Assembly (NCBI GenBank): GCA_002432545.1
Contig: DJFR01000114.1
Coordinates: 7,081 to 32,846, forward strand
Length of the DNA stretch: 25,766 nt
Direction: 5' to 3'
DNA from: Flammeovirgaceae bacterium UBA5867
GTDB lineage: Bacteria > Bacteroidota > Bacteroidia > Cytophagales > Cyclobacteriaceae
A model generated the notes under the pieces. The model made no database searches. It saw only the letters and a program-made list of their open reading frames with translations, and was not told where the DNA came from. Made by a program: the position numbers and the translations under genes. This document shows positions 24,435 to 25,766 of this stretch, piece after piece. Numbering within the stretch: the first letter of the stretch is position 1; the number at the start of each line of letters is the position of its first letter.

Positions 24435-25297
24435 CAATTGAGAATATAAAACGGATTGCAGTGATTGGCGCTGGCACTATGGGGCAAGGAATTGCCCAGG
24501 TATGTGCACTGGCAGGCTATACTGTAATGCTATATGATATTCAACCTGAACTCATCAGAAGCGCGATCTCAACAATTAGAAAAACACTAGAGTCGCATGT
24601 CGAGAGAGGAAAAATAACAGAACAACATAAGAATGAAGTCATCGGCAGGATTGAAGCTGCAGGTGACTTCAGAACACTTCAAATTGATTTAGCAATTGAG
24701 GCTGTCATAGAAAAGCTTGACGTCAAGCAAAAAATATTCTCCGAGCTTGAAAAGATAAATGGACAAGATTGCATACTGATCAGCAACACGTCCTCCATTT
24801 CAATAACGTTGATTGCATCTGTATTAAAATATCCCGGAAGGTTTGCCGGCTTGCATTTCTTTAATCCGGCACCTGCTATGAAGCTAGTAGAGATTGTTAG
24901 AGGCGCTGCTACAGATGAATCTACTATCAATTTCTTAAGAGACTTTAGTTATAAAATATCCAAGGCAGCAGTATTGGTTAAAGACTCTCCTGGTTTTATA
25001 GTTAATCGTGTTGCCCGTCATTTTTATACCGAGTCGCTTCGTATACTTGAAGACAATGTTTCAGATTTTCAAACAGTGGATCAGCTTATGCGAGCCACCG
25101 GATTTAAAATGGGACCTTTTGAATTGATGGATTTAATTGGTATAGATGTTAACTACGCAGTTACCTCGTCTATGTTCAATTCATTTCATCAAGATCCTAA
25201 ATTCAGACCGAGCAGAATCCAGCAACAAAAAATTGAAGCCGGGTTTTTAGGAAGAAAATCAGGTAAAGGTTTTTATACTTATCAAACTAAGGAATAG
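24431..25297 (+). CDS. 3-Hydroxyacyl-CoA (3-hydroxybutyryl-CoA) dehydrogenase
   Basis: The 288-residue protein is a stand-alone short 3-hydroxyacyl-CoA dehydrogenase that interconverts 3-hydroxyacyl-CoA and 3-ketoacyl-CoA with NAD. It has the Rossmann motif GAGTMGQG (13-20), NTSSISI with the catalytic serine (about 121), LHFFNPAPAMKLVEI with catalytic His142 and Asn145, KDSPGFIVNRV, and GPFELMDLIGIDV, all as in Hbd/PaaH/MmgB. The chain length preference is not readable. Translation is probably coupled to pheS by the 4-base overlap, although their pathways are unrelated; the lipoprotein gene follows two bases after the stop. Confidence 0.92.
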   Translation: MTIENIKRIAVIGAGTMGQGIAQVCALAGYTVMLYDIQPELIRSAISTIRKTLESHVERGKITEQHKNEVIGRIEAAGDFRTLQIDLAIEAVIEKLDVKQKIFSELEKINGQDCILISNTSSISITLIASVLKYPGRFAGLHFFNPAPAMKLVEIVRGAATDESTINFLRDFSYKISKAAVLVKDSPGFIVNRVARHFYTESLRILEDNVSDFQTVDQLMRATGFKMGPFELMDLIGIDVNYAVTSSMFNSFHQDPKFRPSRIQQQKIEAGFLGRKSGKGFYTYQTKE

Positions 25298-25299
25298 CG

Positions 25300-25722
25300 A
25301 TGTATTGGAGAGTCTTGATACTTTTTGTTTTCTTAGGATGTTCTTCTGATCTAAGTGACGATTCTATACCCTACGTACCCTTTCAAGACATCGTTATTAA
25401 TTTGAATCTTCCGGAATACAATACATTGAAAACTACAGGACATCAGTATATAAATAGCGGAGGTGTTAAAGGAATTATCGTTCACCAGGTTAATTCCAGC
25501 CTATACTATGCTTTCGAACGAAACTGCTCTTACCAGCCTAACAATGTTTGTTCCACTGTTGAAATACATTCATCAAACCTATACTTGATGGATCCTTGCT
25601 GTGGCTCAATGTTTGGATTCGATGGCAATCCAACTGGCGGTGTTGCCTGGCGACCGCTGAGACGTTATGAGACTATATTAAACGGCTCACAGCTTACTAT
25701 CACAGACGCGGTTCTTCAATAG
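25300..25722 (+). CDS. Lipoprotein with a Rieske-like fold but missing cluster ligands
   Basis: The 140-residue protein has a lipoprotein signal ending in the lipobox FLGC (Cys14). The rest resembles a Rieske [2Fe-2S] domain: VKGIIVHQVNSSLYYAFERNC, then CSY at 76-78, Cys84, DPCCGSMF (98-105), and GNPTGGVAWRPLRRYE (109-124), which parallels the canonical glycine/proline loop of Rieske proteins. Compared with CxH...CxxH, Tyr78 replaces the first His, Asp98 the second ligand Cys, and Cys101 the second His; Cys84 and Cys100 fit the usual disulphide pair. It is therefore unlikely to bind a normal cluster. The function is unknown. It sits two bases after the hydroxyacyl-CoA dehydrogenase gene. The 44 bases after its stop hold nothing I can call. 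Confidence 0.6.
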   Translation: MYWRVLILFVFLGCSSDLSDDSIPYVPFQDIVINLNLPEYNTLKTTGHQYINSGGVKGIIVHQVNSSLYYAFERNCSYQPNNVCSTVEIHSSNLYLMDPCCGSMFGFDGNPTGGVAWRPLRRYETILNGSQLTITDAVLQ

Positions 25723-25766
25723 ATATCTCTCCTTCTGTTCTATTATCCTTCGTTTTCCTGGGAAGT

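Noticed and set aside
1..25766. Insertion sequences, CRISPR arrays, tRNA or rRNA genes, phage genes
   Set aside because: No transposase, integrase, regularly spaced repeats or structural RNA pattern was recognised by reading; a dedicated RNA search was not possible here.

Overview
The window looks like chromosome from a member of the Bacteroidota, most likely a Cytophagales relative. The pointers are moderate to low GC, weak Shine-Dalgarno sites, several promoter-like TAnnTTTG boxes, a cytochrome c maturation cluster with a short CcmD-family protein and a cysteine-type CcmE, and a terminal lipoprotein of a type I associate with this phylum. The assignment rests on protein character alone.

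Left arm (1-5340, all minus strand). Read in the direction of transcription the order is a short Wzz-like chain-length regulator, ccmB, ccmC, ccmD, ccmE and ccmF, with ccmF running off the left edge. The ccm genes move and handle haem for c-type cytochrome assembly. ccmA, ccmG and ccmH are not in the window. CcmE carries CxxxY where the usual haem-binding motif is HxxxY.

Centre (5419-23336, all plus strand). This is a large surface-polysaccharide cluster, most simply an O-antigen locus of the Wzx/Wzy type. Its first module (5419-10324) makes activated sugars: a UDP-glucuronate 4-epimerase-type enzyme, a TviB/WbpO-type UDP-N-acetylhexosamine 6-dehydrogenase, and homologues of WbpE, WbpD and WbpB, which together should give a UDP-2,3-diacetamido-2,3-dideoxy-uronic acid. 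After a 275-base spacer with a perfect inverted repeat comes the assembly module (10600-21205): a Wzx flippase, a zinc-ribbon methyltransferase, an unassigned DxD glycosyltransferase candidate, two GT4 and two GT2 glycosyltransferases, a GDP-mannose 4,6-dehydratase-like enzyme, and two multi-spanning Wzy/WaaL-type proteins (probably one polymerase and one ligase). A nucleotide-sugar SDR and a WecA-like phosphoglycosyltransferase, which would start the glycan on undecaprenyl phosphate, close the cluster. Most genes are within a few bases of each other or overlap, several by ATGA.

Right arm (23394-25722, plus strand). Housekeeping resumes with pheS, overlapped by a 3-hydroxyacyl-CoA dehydrogenase gene, and then a small lipoprotein with a Rieske-like fold signature that has lost most of the iron-sulphur ligands.

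I saw no rRNA, tRNA, CRISPR array, insertion sequence or phage gene. The window is best described as a recognisable cluster with several unusual details rather than a wholly new system.
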